This document shows, in pieces, positions 58,201-64,000 of a stretch of DNA of 64,000 nt. Numbering within the stretch: the stretch's first letter is position 1; each line of letters opens with the position of its first letter. The translations under genes were made by a program, and so were the position numbers. Below the pieces are notes generated by a model. That model was given only the letters and a program-made list of their open reading frames with translations, ran no database searches and was not told where the DNA came from. This DNA comes from Streptomyces sannanensis. Lineage in GTDB: Bacteria; Actinomycetota; Actinomycetes; Streptomycetales; Streptomycetaceae. The stretch is taken from assembly GCF_039536205.1 (NCBI RefSeq), contig NZ_BAAAYL010000001.1, forward strand, positions 1,302,001 to 1,366,000. Direction: 5' to 3'.

Positions 58201-58688
58201 GCGGCCCGGTCGGGGCGGCCCGCGGCGAGTGCCGCACCCACGTCGGAGGCCGGGCCGAGCAGCACGACGATCCCTTCGGCGGGCAGGTCGGCCGGGGCGA
58301 GCAGGGGCGTGCCCCCGGCCGTGTGGGCGGCGCTGACCAGGCGGCACAGCTCGGCCCAGCCGGCCGCGCCGTCCCGGGCGAGGAAGGTGACACGAGGTGC
58401 CGATTCATCGACAAATGCACCGCCACGCACGGGGGTGCGCCGGAATCCTGTACGACCGGGCTCCGCCGCCTCTTCCCGTACCGCGAGCTCGGCCCCGAAC
58501 AGCGGCCGCACCCCCGCCTTGGCACACGCCTTGGCGAAGCGGACCGCACCCGCGAGGGTGTCCCGGTCGGTGAGGGCGAGGGCGTCCATGCCGCGTTCGG
58601 CGGCACGCTCGGCCAGCCGTTCCGGGTGCGAGGCGCCGTAGCGCAGGGAGAAGCCCGAAGCGGTGTGCAGATGCGTGAAACCGGGCAC
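55221..58688 (-). CDS. dnaE2: error-prone DNA polymerase DnaE2
   Basis: 1155 residues of the C-family DNA polymerase III alpha class, damage-tolerant branch. N-terminal PHP domain (FTHLHTASGFSLRYGASHPE), palm with the catalytic triplet LPDIDIDVESARR, QFDKDDVEDLGLLKLDVLGV, fingers with FVLYGFCKAHAVAFAV-type motif and C-terminal OB domain. It lacks the DnaE1 beta-binding C-terminus length. It is predicted to copy past lesions. I start at GTG 58688: AGGAGG lies 5 nt before it, whereas a GTG at 58694 overlaps that ribosome site. A LexA box is upstream, and the Y-family gene follows with a 4-nt overlap. Confidence 0.92.
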   Translation of the reverse strand: MPGFTHLHTASGFSLRYGASHPERLAERAAERGMDALALTDRDTLAGAVRFAKACAKAGVRPLFGAELAVREEAAEPGRTGFRRTPVRGGAFVDESAPRVTFLARDGAAGWAELCRLVSAAHTAGGTPLLAPADLPAEGIVVLLGPASDVGAALAAGRPDRAAKLLAPWRDVYGDALRLEAVHHGRTGTGPGSLRLAARTVGFAADQGVQAVLTNAVRYADPGQGPVADVLDAARRLIPVSEPFDSGERWLKSADEMSRTAERIAEAAGWRRDAAHRLLTDTAETAAACLVDPGDDLGIGSVHFPEAHLVGADRRTAQRVLASRAAAGMVLRGYDRIPRAREYWERMHHELDIIAHHGFASYFLTVAQVVDDVRKMGIRVAARGSGAGSLVNHLLGIAHADPVEQHLLMERFLSKRRPVLPDIDIDVESARRLEVYRAIIGRFGAERVATVSMPETYRVRHAIRDVGAALSMDPAETDRLAKAFPHIRARDARAALAELPELRGVDGARYGRMWELVEALDALPRGVAMHPCGVLLSDSSLLTRTPVVPTAGEGFPMSQFDKDDVEDLGLLKLDVLGVRMQSAMAHAAAEIRRATGRRLDLDDPAQVPPGDPATYRLIRSAETLGCFQIESPGQRDLVGRLQPADFHDLVVDISLFRPGPVAADMVRPFIEARHGRAPVRFPHPDLAEPLRETYGVVVFHEQIIEIVNIMTGCGRDEADRVRRGLSDPESQEQIKTWFAEQAALRGYPAEAVARTWEIVEAFGSYGFCKAHAVAFAVPTYQSAWLKAHHPAAFYAGLLTHDPGMYPKRLLLADARRRGVPVLPLDVNRSSVAYRIELVSGEKSVNMKKGGEWGVRLALADVHGISEAESARIEAGQPYTSLLDFWQRARPSMPVAERLARVGALDAFGANRRDLLLHLSELHRGQRASGAHGGQLPLEGGEKTERIGLPDLNDAERLSAELGVLGMDASHHLMEDHYTFLKELGVTSARRLRSAEHGQTVLVAGAKAATQTPPIRSGRRVVFTTLDDGTGLVDLAFFEDSHAACAATVFHSWLLLVRGVVQRRGPRSLSVVGSAAWNLAELLEVRRRGGLDAVAARLAETPTAGAGAGLGAESGDGRRITLPTGYEMHPWADLRPQGEGQATGRKLWHSSPGSAG

Positions 58689-58761
58689 CCGCACCTCCTG
58701 TCAGTCCGTTCTCATCCTGTCGGTTCCGTTCTCACCTCCCCCGTCTCCACCATAGACCAGT

Positions 58762-58777
58762 TCGAACATTAGTACGA
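58762..58777. promoter_or_regulatory. LexA (SOS) box of dnaE2
   Basis: TCGAACATTAGTACGA differs from the actinobacterial SOS consensus TCGAAC-N4-GTTCGA at one base. It lies 74 nt upstream of the dnaE2 start. LexA would bind here and release the operon after DNA damage, as reported for mycobacterial dnaE2. A neighbouring direct repeat GTACGAC (58772-58778 and 58785-58791) extends the site. Confidence 0.85.
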
Positions 58778-58822
58778 CACAAACGTACGACGCATGGGTG
58801 CCGCCCGTTCGGCTTGGGCCGG

Positions 58823-59080
58823 TCAGGCTCTGTGCACCACCTCTCCCCCGACCGCCACGAGCTCGGCGACCGTGCCAGGGATGTCCTCCGGAGCGCAGCG
58901 CAGGATGTCCCGGGACAGCGCGACGAAGTCCGCGGCCTTGCCGACGGTCAGCGAGCCCCGTTCGTGCTCCAGGAAGTCGGCGTGGGCGGAGCCCATGTGC
59001 AGCCGTGGACCGCCGTCTCCACATCGACGGTCCCGCCCAGGAGTTGGACCGGGGCCGGCAGCAGGCCCCGGGGACGCCGG
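58823..59080 (-). pseudogene. amidohydrolase (YtcJ-type) C-terminal remnant
   Basis: On the minus strand DVETAV, then MGSAHADFLEHERGSLTVGK and ADFVALSRDILRCAPEDIPG with VAELVAVGGEVVHRA, ending TGA 58823-58825. This is the end of an amidohydrolase-3/YtcJ-type enzyme. The frame shifts by two bases after DVETAV, and the N-terminal four fifths with the metal ligands is missing. It follows the slipin stop directly, indicating a deletion junction near 59083. Confidence 0.7.
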
Positions 59081-59083
59081 GCA

Positions 59084-60244
59084 CTAGTCCTTCAGCACCG
59101 GCGGGTCGTCGGAGGGCGGGTCCGGCAGGGACACCACCTCGGGCACCACGGGCATCTCGGGAAGCGGGGGCGTCTCGGGCACAGCGGCCGTCTCGGGCAC
59201 AGCGGCCACCTCGGGCACAGCGGCCACCTCGGGCACAGCGGATGCCTCGGGCACAGCGGCCACCCCGGGCACAGCAGCTACCTCGGGCACAGCGGCCACC
59301 TCGGGCACAGCGGCCACCTCGGGCACAGCGGATGCCTCGGGCACAGCGGCCACCCCGGGCACAGCAGCTACCTCGGGCACAGCAGCTACCTCGGGCACAG
59401 CGGATGTCTCGGGCACAGCGGCCACCTCGGGCGCCGACTCCACAGCGGCCTTCTCCGCGCGGCCGTCCGGTACCGCACCCTCGGGCTGCTGCCCGCGCTC
59501 GAGGAAGCGCAGCAGCTCCACCGGAATGGGCAGCACCAGGGTGGAGTTCTTCTCCGCAGCCACCGCCATCACCGTCTGCAGCAGCCGCAGTTGGAGCGCC
59601 GAGGGCGTGTCCGCCATCTGGCGCGCCGCCAGCGCCAGCTTCTTCGACGCCTGGAACTCCGCGTCCGCGTTGATGAGGCGCGCCCGCCGCTCCCGGTCGG
59701 CCTCGGCCTGCCGGGCCATGGACCGCTTCATCGTCTCGGGCAGCGACACGTCCTTGATCTCCACGCGGTCGACGCTCACTCCCCACCCGAGAGCCGGGCT
59801 GTCGATCATCAGCTCCAGGCCCTGGTTGAGCTTCTCCCGGTTGGACAGCAGATCGTCCAGCTCGCTCTTGCCGATGATCGAGCGCAGTGACGTCTGGGCC
59901 ATCTGGGAGACGGCGAACCGGTAGTCCTCGACCTTGACGACCGCCTCGGCCGCGTCCACCACCTTGAAGTACACGACGGCGTCCACCCGGACCGTGACGT
60001 TGTCCCGGGTGATGCCCTCCTGGGCCGGCACGGGCATCGTCACGATCTGCATATTGACCTTGCGCAGACGGTCAACGATGGGAACGATCATGGTGAATCC
60101 CGGCGCGCGCACCTGGTCCCTGAGCCTGCCGAGGCGGAAGACGACCCCCCGCTCGTACTGCTTGACCACACGGGCCGCCGCCAGCAGGTAGACGGCACCG
60201 GCGGCTCCGGCCGCCACACCCGCTGCCACCAGTTCCTCGATCAT
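59084..60244 (-). CDS. slipin-type SPFH/band 7 protein with hexapeptide-repeat tail
   Basis: 386 residues. A short N-terminal membrane helix (AAGVAAGAAGAVYLLAAARV) leads into the SPFH domain (VKQYERGVVFRLGRLRDQVR, VTMPVPAQEGITRDNVTVRV, SLRSIIGKSELDDLLSNREK), then a coiled coil (SMARQAEADRERRARLINAD). The order and motifs are those of slipins, bacterial relatives of stomatin that organise membrane microdomains. The tail (~271-358) consists of about 15 repeats of VPEVAA and variants (VPGVAA, VPEASA), ending PPSDDPPVLKD. ATG at 60244; the repeat is unusual for this family. Confidence 0.88.
   Translation of the reverse strand: MIEELVAAGVAAGAAGAVYLLAAARVVKQYERGVVFRLGRLRDQVRAPGFTMIVPIVDRLRKVNMQIVTMPVPAQEGITRDNVTVRVDAVVYFKVVDAAEAVVKVEDYRFAVSQMAQTSLRSIIGKSELDDLLSNREKLNQGLELMIDSPALGWGVSVDRVEIKDVSLPETMKRSMARQAEADRERRARLINADAEFQASKKLALAARQMADTPSALQLRLLQTVMAVAAEKNSTLVLPIPVELLRFLERGQQPEGAVPDGRAEKAAVESAPEVAAVPETSAVPEVAAVPEVAAVPGVAAVPEASAVPEVAAVPEVAAVPEVAAVPGVAAVPEASAVPEVAAVPEVAAVPETAAVPETPPLPEMPVVPEVVSLPDPPSDDPPVLKD
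59171..59430. repeat. 18-bp coding tandem repeats, with a 90-bp higher-order unit
   Basis: In the slipin gene a unit reading CTCGGGCACAGCGGCCAC on the plus strand is repeated about 14 times, encoding AVPEVA-type hexapeptides. The order VPEVAA, VPEVAA, VPGVAA, VPEASA, VPEVAA occurs twice in succession, a 90-bp higher-order repeat, so array growth by unequal exchange is recent. Long-read confirmation of the copy number is advisable because such arrays collapse in assembly. Confidence 0.85.
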
Positions 60245-60360
60245 CACGGCCCCCTGGGGTCCGAAGCCGAAGCGTACTTCGACGGTAACTCCGCCTTCCC
60301 CCCAAGGGGAGCCCTGGTCACACTCGTGGGTAGGAGACGTCGAGCGCGAAGGAGGACGGG

Positions 60361-61245
60361 GTGCGCGGTCAGGTGCGCGCCGCTGACGGGCGGCATCTGG
60401 TGGTGGAACGGATCGGCGACCCACGAGGGAGGCCCGTTTTCCTGCTGCACGGTACGCCAGGCAGCCGGCTCGGCCCGGCCCCGCGTGGCATGGTGCTCTA
60501 TCAGCGCAGCACCCAGCTGATCTGTTTCGACCGCCCCGGTTACGGCAGCTCCGATCGGCTGCCGGGCCGCAGCGTCGCGGATGTGGCCGAGGACGTACGG
60601 GCCATCGCCGACGAGCTCGGTCTCGAGCGGTTCGCCGTGGTGGGCCGCTCGGGCGGCGCCCCGCACGCACTGGCGTGCGCGGCGCTGCTGCCCGAGCGGG
60701 TGACCCGTACTGCCGCGCTGGTGGGCCTTGCGCCCCGGGACGCCGTCGGGCTCGACTGGTTCGCCGGTATGACCGACTCGAACGTCACGGAGTACACCAC
60801 GGCGGCCGCCGATCCGGCCGAGCTGGCGGCCCGGCTGATCCCGCGCTCGGCGGCGATCCGCCAGAATCCCGTGCGGCTCCTCGACGAGCTGCGCCGGGAG
60901 CTGACCCAGTCCGACCGGATGGTCGTCGCGGACGCCGGAGTACGCTCCATGCTGCTGCGCAACTACCGTGAGGCACTGCGCACTTCGGCGTGGGGATGGA
61001 TCGACGACGCGCTGGCGTTCTGCAGCCCCTGGGGCTTCGACCCGGCGGACATCCCCGGGCCGGTGCTGCTCTGGCACGGCGAGAAGGACGTGTTCTCGCC
61101 GGTCGGGCACTCCCGCTGGCTGGCGCAGCGCATCCCGGGCGCGACGGCCGTACTGGAACCGGCCGCCGCGCACTTCGACGCGCTGCACGCGCTCCCCCGG
61201 GTCCTCACCTGGCTGCTGGAGGAGCAGGCTGCCCCTGGTGAGTGA
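60361..61245 (+). CDS. alpha/beta hydrolase
   Basis: 294 residues with oxyanion motif FLLHGTPGSR, nucleophile Ser in VVGRSGGAPHALA (the usual G-x-S-x-G), probable acid Asp in LLWHGEKDVFSPVG, and His near AAAHFDALH at the end. Cytoplasmic, no signal peptide. The GTG at 60361 follows GGAGG by 5 nt. Substrate unknown (ester, epoxide or haloalkane possible). Stands alone; convergent with the FxsT-like gene. Confidence 0.88.
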   Translation: MRGQVRAADGRHLVVERIGDPRGRPVFLLHGTPGSRLGPAPRGMVLYQRSTQLICFDRPGYGSSDRLPGRSVADVAEDVRAIADELGLERFAVVGRSGGAPHALACAALLPERVTRTAALVGLAPRDAVGLDWFAGMTDSNVTEYTTAAADPAELAARLIPRSAAIRQNPVRLLDELRRELTQSDRMVVADAGVRSMLLRNYREALRTSAWGWIDDALAFCSPWGFDPADIPGPVLLWHGEKDVFSPVGHSRWLAQRIPGATAVLEPAAAHFDALHALPRVLTWLLEEQAAPGE

Positions 61246-61479
61246 GCCGAAGAGGCGCGCCGCCACGCGCCGGAGGCGCATATCGACGCTGTGACAGGGA
61301 GTGGGGGCACCCCGGGGGCACCCCTGGGAGTAGCTGGGGGAGGTAGCCGGGGGAGCGCGGAGGTCCCGAGGGCGGCAGTCGATATGCGGCTGCCGCCGCG
61401 TGAGGAACCGTCGACAGGGGCTGGAGCGTCCCGTGGGGGTCCCCCCGGACGAAGTCCGGGGGGAGAACCGAGCCACAAT
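61246..61479. repeat. structured intergenic repeat, copy B (between convergent genes)
   Basis: Contains GCAGTCGATATGCGGCTGC (61375-61393), identical to the complement of 44521-44539, and about 38 further bases that match copy A apart from a 14-base gap (to 61432). A partial inverted copy lies at 61276-61286: CGCATATCGAC pairs with GTCGATATGCG (61378-61388). A strong hairpin CCCCCCGGAC/GTCCGGGGGG (61441-61463, GAA loop) follows. Probably a two-way terminator. Confidence 0.65.
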
Positions 61480-64000
61480 TCACACAGCCAGCGGCTCCAG
61501 ATCGCGGTGCACCCTCCGCTCGTCCCTGGCGATCCGGGTGAAGGCGTGGTCGTCGCCGAGCAGCCGGGACAGCTCGTCGACGACCTCCGTCCGCAGGTGC
61601 TGGGCCTCGTCCTTGCGGCCCAGTGCCGCAAGGGTGACCGACATGTTGGACGCGCAGGCGAGGGTCTCCGGATGGTGTGCCCCGAGGACCTCGCGGAGTT
61701 TGGCCACCGCGGCCCGCTCGATCTCCAGTGCACGGTCCAGGTCGCCCAGGTCGGCCTTGACGTTGGCGAGGTTGACAGTGCAGAAGAGGGCGTGCGGGTG
61801 GGAGTCGCCCAGGATCTCCCGCATGACCCGGGCCACCCCCTCGAGGGTCGTCTCCGCCGCTTCCAGCGATCCGCTGCCCCACTGGTAGACACCCAGGTTG
61901 CTGCGGGCGGCGAGGGTGTAGGGGTGCCGCTCCCCCGGCACCTTCATGTACTGGTCGACGACCTCCTGCGCGGCCTCCCTGGCGCCCGGCGCGTCGCCGG
62001 CCGCGAACAGGTCGGCGGCCATGTTGAGATCGCACGCGAGTGTGTCGGGGTTGGCCGAGGTGTACTTGGCGCGATAGCGGTTGCGGGTGGCCAGGGTGAG
62101 CCGCTTGGCGTCCTCCAGGTTGCCCGCCCTGCGCAGGGACACGGCGAGGCTCTTGGCCGCGGCGAGCGTGCCGGGGAAAGACCGGCCGAGCTGCTCCTTG
62201 TAGATGTCGTACGTACGGCTGAGCAGCGTCACGGAGTCCTCGTAGCGCCCGACCTCCCGCAGGTCACGGGCGAGGCTCTGGGCGGAGGAGAGCGTGTACG
62301 GATGCTCGGGTCCGAGCACCTCGGTGCGCCGGTCGTAGACGTCCTGGTCGATCTCGCGGGCCCGGGCGTACTGCCCGACCATGCGCAGGTTGAGGGCCAG
62401 GTTGTTGGCGGCGGCGAGGGTGCGCGGGTGGGACTCGTCGAAGATCTGCCGGAATCCTTCATGGGCCTCCGTGGCCAGTTCCATCGCCCTGCTGTACCGG
62501 CCGAGCGCGCCGAGGTCCATGGCGAGGGCGCTGGTGGTCATGTACGTGTGCGGGTGCGAGGCCCCGAGCACCGCCCGCTGGCGTTCCAGAGTCTCCTCGT
62601 CCAGCTCTCTGGCCTCCACGTAACGGCCGCGCGAGCGCAGGATGTTGGAGAGATGGAACCGTAGGTAGAGGAACTGCAGGTCGTCCTCGCCCAGCTGCTC
62701 CCGCCACACGTCGTACAGCTCGTTGCCGAGGGTGAAGGCCGCGTTGAAGTCACCGCGCTTCCACAGATAGCGCACCCTGTCGATCATCAGCCGACGGGTT
62801 TCCGGCTCGGAGCAGAGCCTGGCCTCGGAGGAGTTGAGATGCGGCCAGATGGTGGCGAACCGCGGCCAGGTCTCGGGGTTGTCTATCGGCTCGTCGGCGT
62901 CGGGCCTGGCGCCTGCGAGGATCCGGTGGACGGCGTGCCTGGCGTCCTTCTGCTCCTGCTCGGTCAGCTGCGCCCGGATGACCGCCTGGACCAGCCGGTG
63001 CACCTGGATGCTGTTGCCGACCTGGTCGACCTTGGCCAGGGCGAACCGGCCGATCTCCCGGATGACCCGGCCCAGCACCAGCTTCTCCTGGAGCGTGGCG
63101 TCGTAGGGCTTGAGCGCGTCGATCATCTCCTTGCTGTAGAGGAGATTGGCGGAGATCGGCTCGGGTGCGAAGAAGGCGCAGAGCTGCAGCAGCCGCACGG
63201 CGGCGGGCGAGCGCTGCTTGAGCCGTTCGATGGAGACGTTCCAGGTCGCGGCGACGGGTTCCGGGTAGCCGGCGGGCTGGTTGAGCGAGAGCACGCCGGT
63301 CGCCTGCCGGCTCAGCTGTTCCAGGTACGCCGTCACGGGTGTGGCGGTCTCCGCGATCCAGGCCGCGGCCTGTTCCACGGCGAGCGGCAGGTCACCGACG
63401 GCGGTGGCCACCTGGTCGGCGTCCTCCTTGGTGAGTCCGGCGGCGCGCCGCTGGAGGTGCTCGATGGACTCCTCGCGCAGGAAGACGTCGACGGGCAGGG
63501 CGTCGCCGAACTGCGACCAGGTCTGGTTCCTGGAGGTGACCAGGATGTGCCCGCCGGAACCGCCCTGCGGGAAGAACCTCTTCAGCTGTTCGGGGTCGTC
63601 GGCGTTGTCGAAGACCAGCAGCCAGCGGCTGGTCGGTACGCCGCGCCGCAGCATGTCAATGGCTTCCTGCGAGGCGGCGGCCATGTCCTCGCCGCCCTGC
63701 GCGCCGAGACGTGCGGCAAGTTCGGCGAGGCCGGCCACCACGTCGTCGGTCTGCTCGGAGGAGATCCACCACACCAGGTCGTAGTCGGCCATGAAGCGGT
63801 GCACGTACTCCAGCGCCACCTGGGTCTTGCCGACGCCGCCGAGTCCGTACAGGGTCTGCGGCTGCGGCAGGACGACCGCCATGCCGCCGCCGAGCTGGTC
63901 ACGCATCCGCTCCAGCACCACGGAGCGCCCGGTGAAGCCGGGGTTGCGGGGCGGCGCGTTCCAGATCCTCGGTACGGTCCCGGGGAAGCGCGGCCCCGGT
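61480..64000 (-). CDS. fxsT: FxSxx-COOH system NB-ARC/TPR protein (FxsT-like), 5' end outside window
   Basis: The visible ~840 residues begin before a conserved PRNPGFTGRSVVLERMRDQL, then NB-ARC NTPase motifs: P-loop GLGGVGKTQVALEYV, WLLVFDNADDP (Walker B) and GLTKEDADQVATAVGDLPLA. From about 430 residues before the end come ten or so TPRs (AANNLALNLRMVGQYARARE, SSAQSLARDLREVGRYEDSV, etc.). This is the FxsT component that goes with FxsA-type precursor peptides, the FxsB radical SAM enzyme and FxsC in actinobacteria. The frame is still open at 64000, so the N-terminus lies to the right. No other Fxs gene is visible. Confidence 0.85.
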   Translation of the reverse strand, partial: PGPRFPGTVPRIWNAPPRNPGFTGRSVVLERMRDQLGGGMAVVLPQPQTLYGLGGVGKTQVALEYVHRFMADYDLVWWISSEQTDDVVAGLAELAARLGAQGGEDMAAASQEAIDMLRRGVPTSRWLLVFDNADDPEQLKRFFPQGGSGGHILVTSRNQTWSQFGDALPVDVFLREESIEHLQRRAAGLTKEDADQVATAVGDLPLAVEQAAAWIAETATPVTAYLEQLSRQATGVLSLNQPAGYPEPVAATWNVSIERLKQRSPAAVRLLQLCAFFAPEPISANLLYSKEMIDALKPYDATLQEKLVLGRVIREIGRFALAKVDQVGNSIQVHRLVQAVIRAQLTEQEQKDARHAVHRILAGARPDADEPIDNPETWPRFATIWPHLNSSEARLCSEPETRRLMIDRVRYLWKRGDFNAAFTLGNELYDVWREQLGEDDLQFLYLRFHLSNILRSRGRYVEARELDEETLERQRAVLGASHPHTYMTTSALAMDLGALGRYSRAMELATEAHEGFRQIFDESHPRTLAAANNLALNLRMVGQYARAREIDQDVYDRRTEVLGPEHPYTLSSAQSLARDLREVGRYEDSVTLLSRTYDIYKEQLGRSFPGTLAAAKSLAVSLRRAGNLEDAKRLTLATRNRYRAKYTSANPDTLACDLNMAADLFAAGDAPGAREAAQEVVDQYMKVPGERHPYTLAARSNLGVYQWGSGSLEAAETTLEGVARVMREILGDSHPHALFCTVNLANVKADLGDLDRALEIERAAVAKLREVLGAHHPETLACASNMSVTLAALGRKDEAQHLRTEVVDELSRLLGDDHAFTRIARDERRVHRDLEPLAV

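Noticed and set aside
59171..59430. CRISPR-like regular repeats
   Set aside because: Units are contiguous 18-bp coding repeats without unique spacers, in frame with a slipin gene.
58814..59890. Collagen-like plus-strand frame full of LGHSG repeats
   Set aside because: It is antisense to the slipin repeat array; the minus-strand frame has the SPFH domain, so the repeats on the other strand are a by-product.

Overview
The window is high-GC actinobacterial DNA and almost certainly comes from a Streptomyces chromosome. Evidence is the GC-rich third codon positions, the infC-rpmI-rplT operon next to a DUF1844 gene, a GlnA4-type glutamine synthetase cluster, an FxSxx-COOH-type TPR/NB-ARC protein, a mycosin, and many small one-component regulators. 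From memory, the order rplT-rpmI-infC ... glnA4 ... opuA-like transporter ... Ser/Thr kinase-lipase ... dnaE2 follows the S. coelicolor SCO1598-SCO174x region, with gaps and accessory insertions. No rRNA, tRNA or CRISPR array was seen.

Layout. 0-2.1 kb: translation operon (rplT cut by the left edge, rpmI, infC) with a long structured leader and a probable ATC start for infC, then a DUF1844 gene. 2.1-7.2 kb: SseB-like protein, orphan mycosin with a membrane partner, a PLP-dependent deaminase/aldolase-like enzyme and a GNAT. 7.2-8.2 kb: a VapBC toxin-antitoxin pair with a clear promoter/operator, next to a gene remnant. 8.2-13.4 kb: ethanolamine/polyamine gamma-glutamylation module (SDR, ALDH, glnA4, FadR-type regulator, gamma-glutamyl hydrolase) with the same operator-like motif in front of both transcription units. 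13.4-17.9 kb: accessory segment (atypical kinase-like protein, XRE/TPR regulator plus NUDIX, HATPase, IS5-family remnant). 17.9-29.4 kb: MFS and TDT transporters, LysR, a cobalamin-binding-like protein with an XRE-cupin regulator, a glycine-betaine-type ABC transporter with fused permease and binding protein, a 5'-3' exonuclease, an iron-box-controlled siderophore-interacting protein, and a MerR/membrane-protein pair. 29.4-33.2 kb: decayed sigK-like sigma factor, TetR plus a DrrAB-type exporter with twin operators, and a CoA-transferase fragment. 33.2-36 kb: membrane Ser/Thr kinase behind a tiny overlapping upstream frame, then a secreted GDSL lipase. 36.3-46 kb: an exopolysaccharide-like cluster (FemAB/BcsL-type GNAT, two GT2 enzymes, polysaccharide deacetylase, a 1226-residue flippase/glycosyltransferase fusion, a convergent GH-A glycosidase). 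46-54 kb: AAA ATPase, GntR, several GNATs, DUF402, a methyltransferase-NUDIX fusion, a broken lectin gene, an IS630 remnant, a cupin and a lipase. 54-59 kb: dnaE2 and a non-catalytic Y-family polymerase behind a LexA box. 59-64 kb: slipin with a hexapeptide-repeat tail, alpha/beta hydrolase, and an FxsT-like protein running off the right edge.

The most unusual items are the flippase/glycosyltransferase fusion, a dispersed intergenic repeat found between two convergent gene pairs (44.5 and 61.4 kb), the duplicated regulatory motif of the glnA4 module, the twin TetR operators with a probably leaderless ABC gene, the micro-ORF overlapping the kinase start, and the SOS-box/dnaE2/ImuB-like operon.
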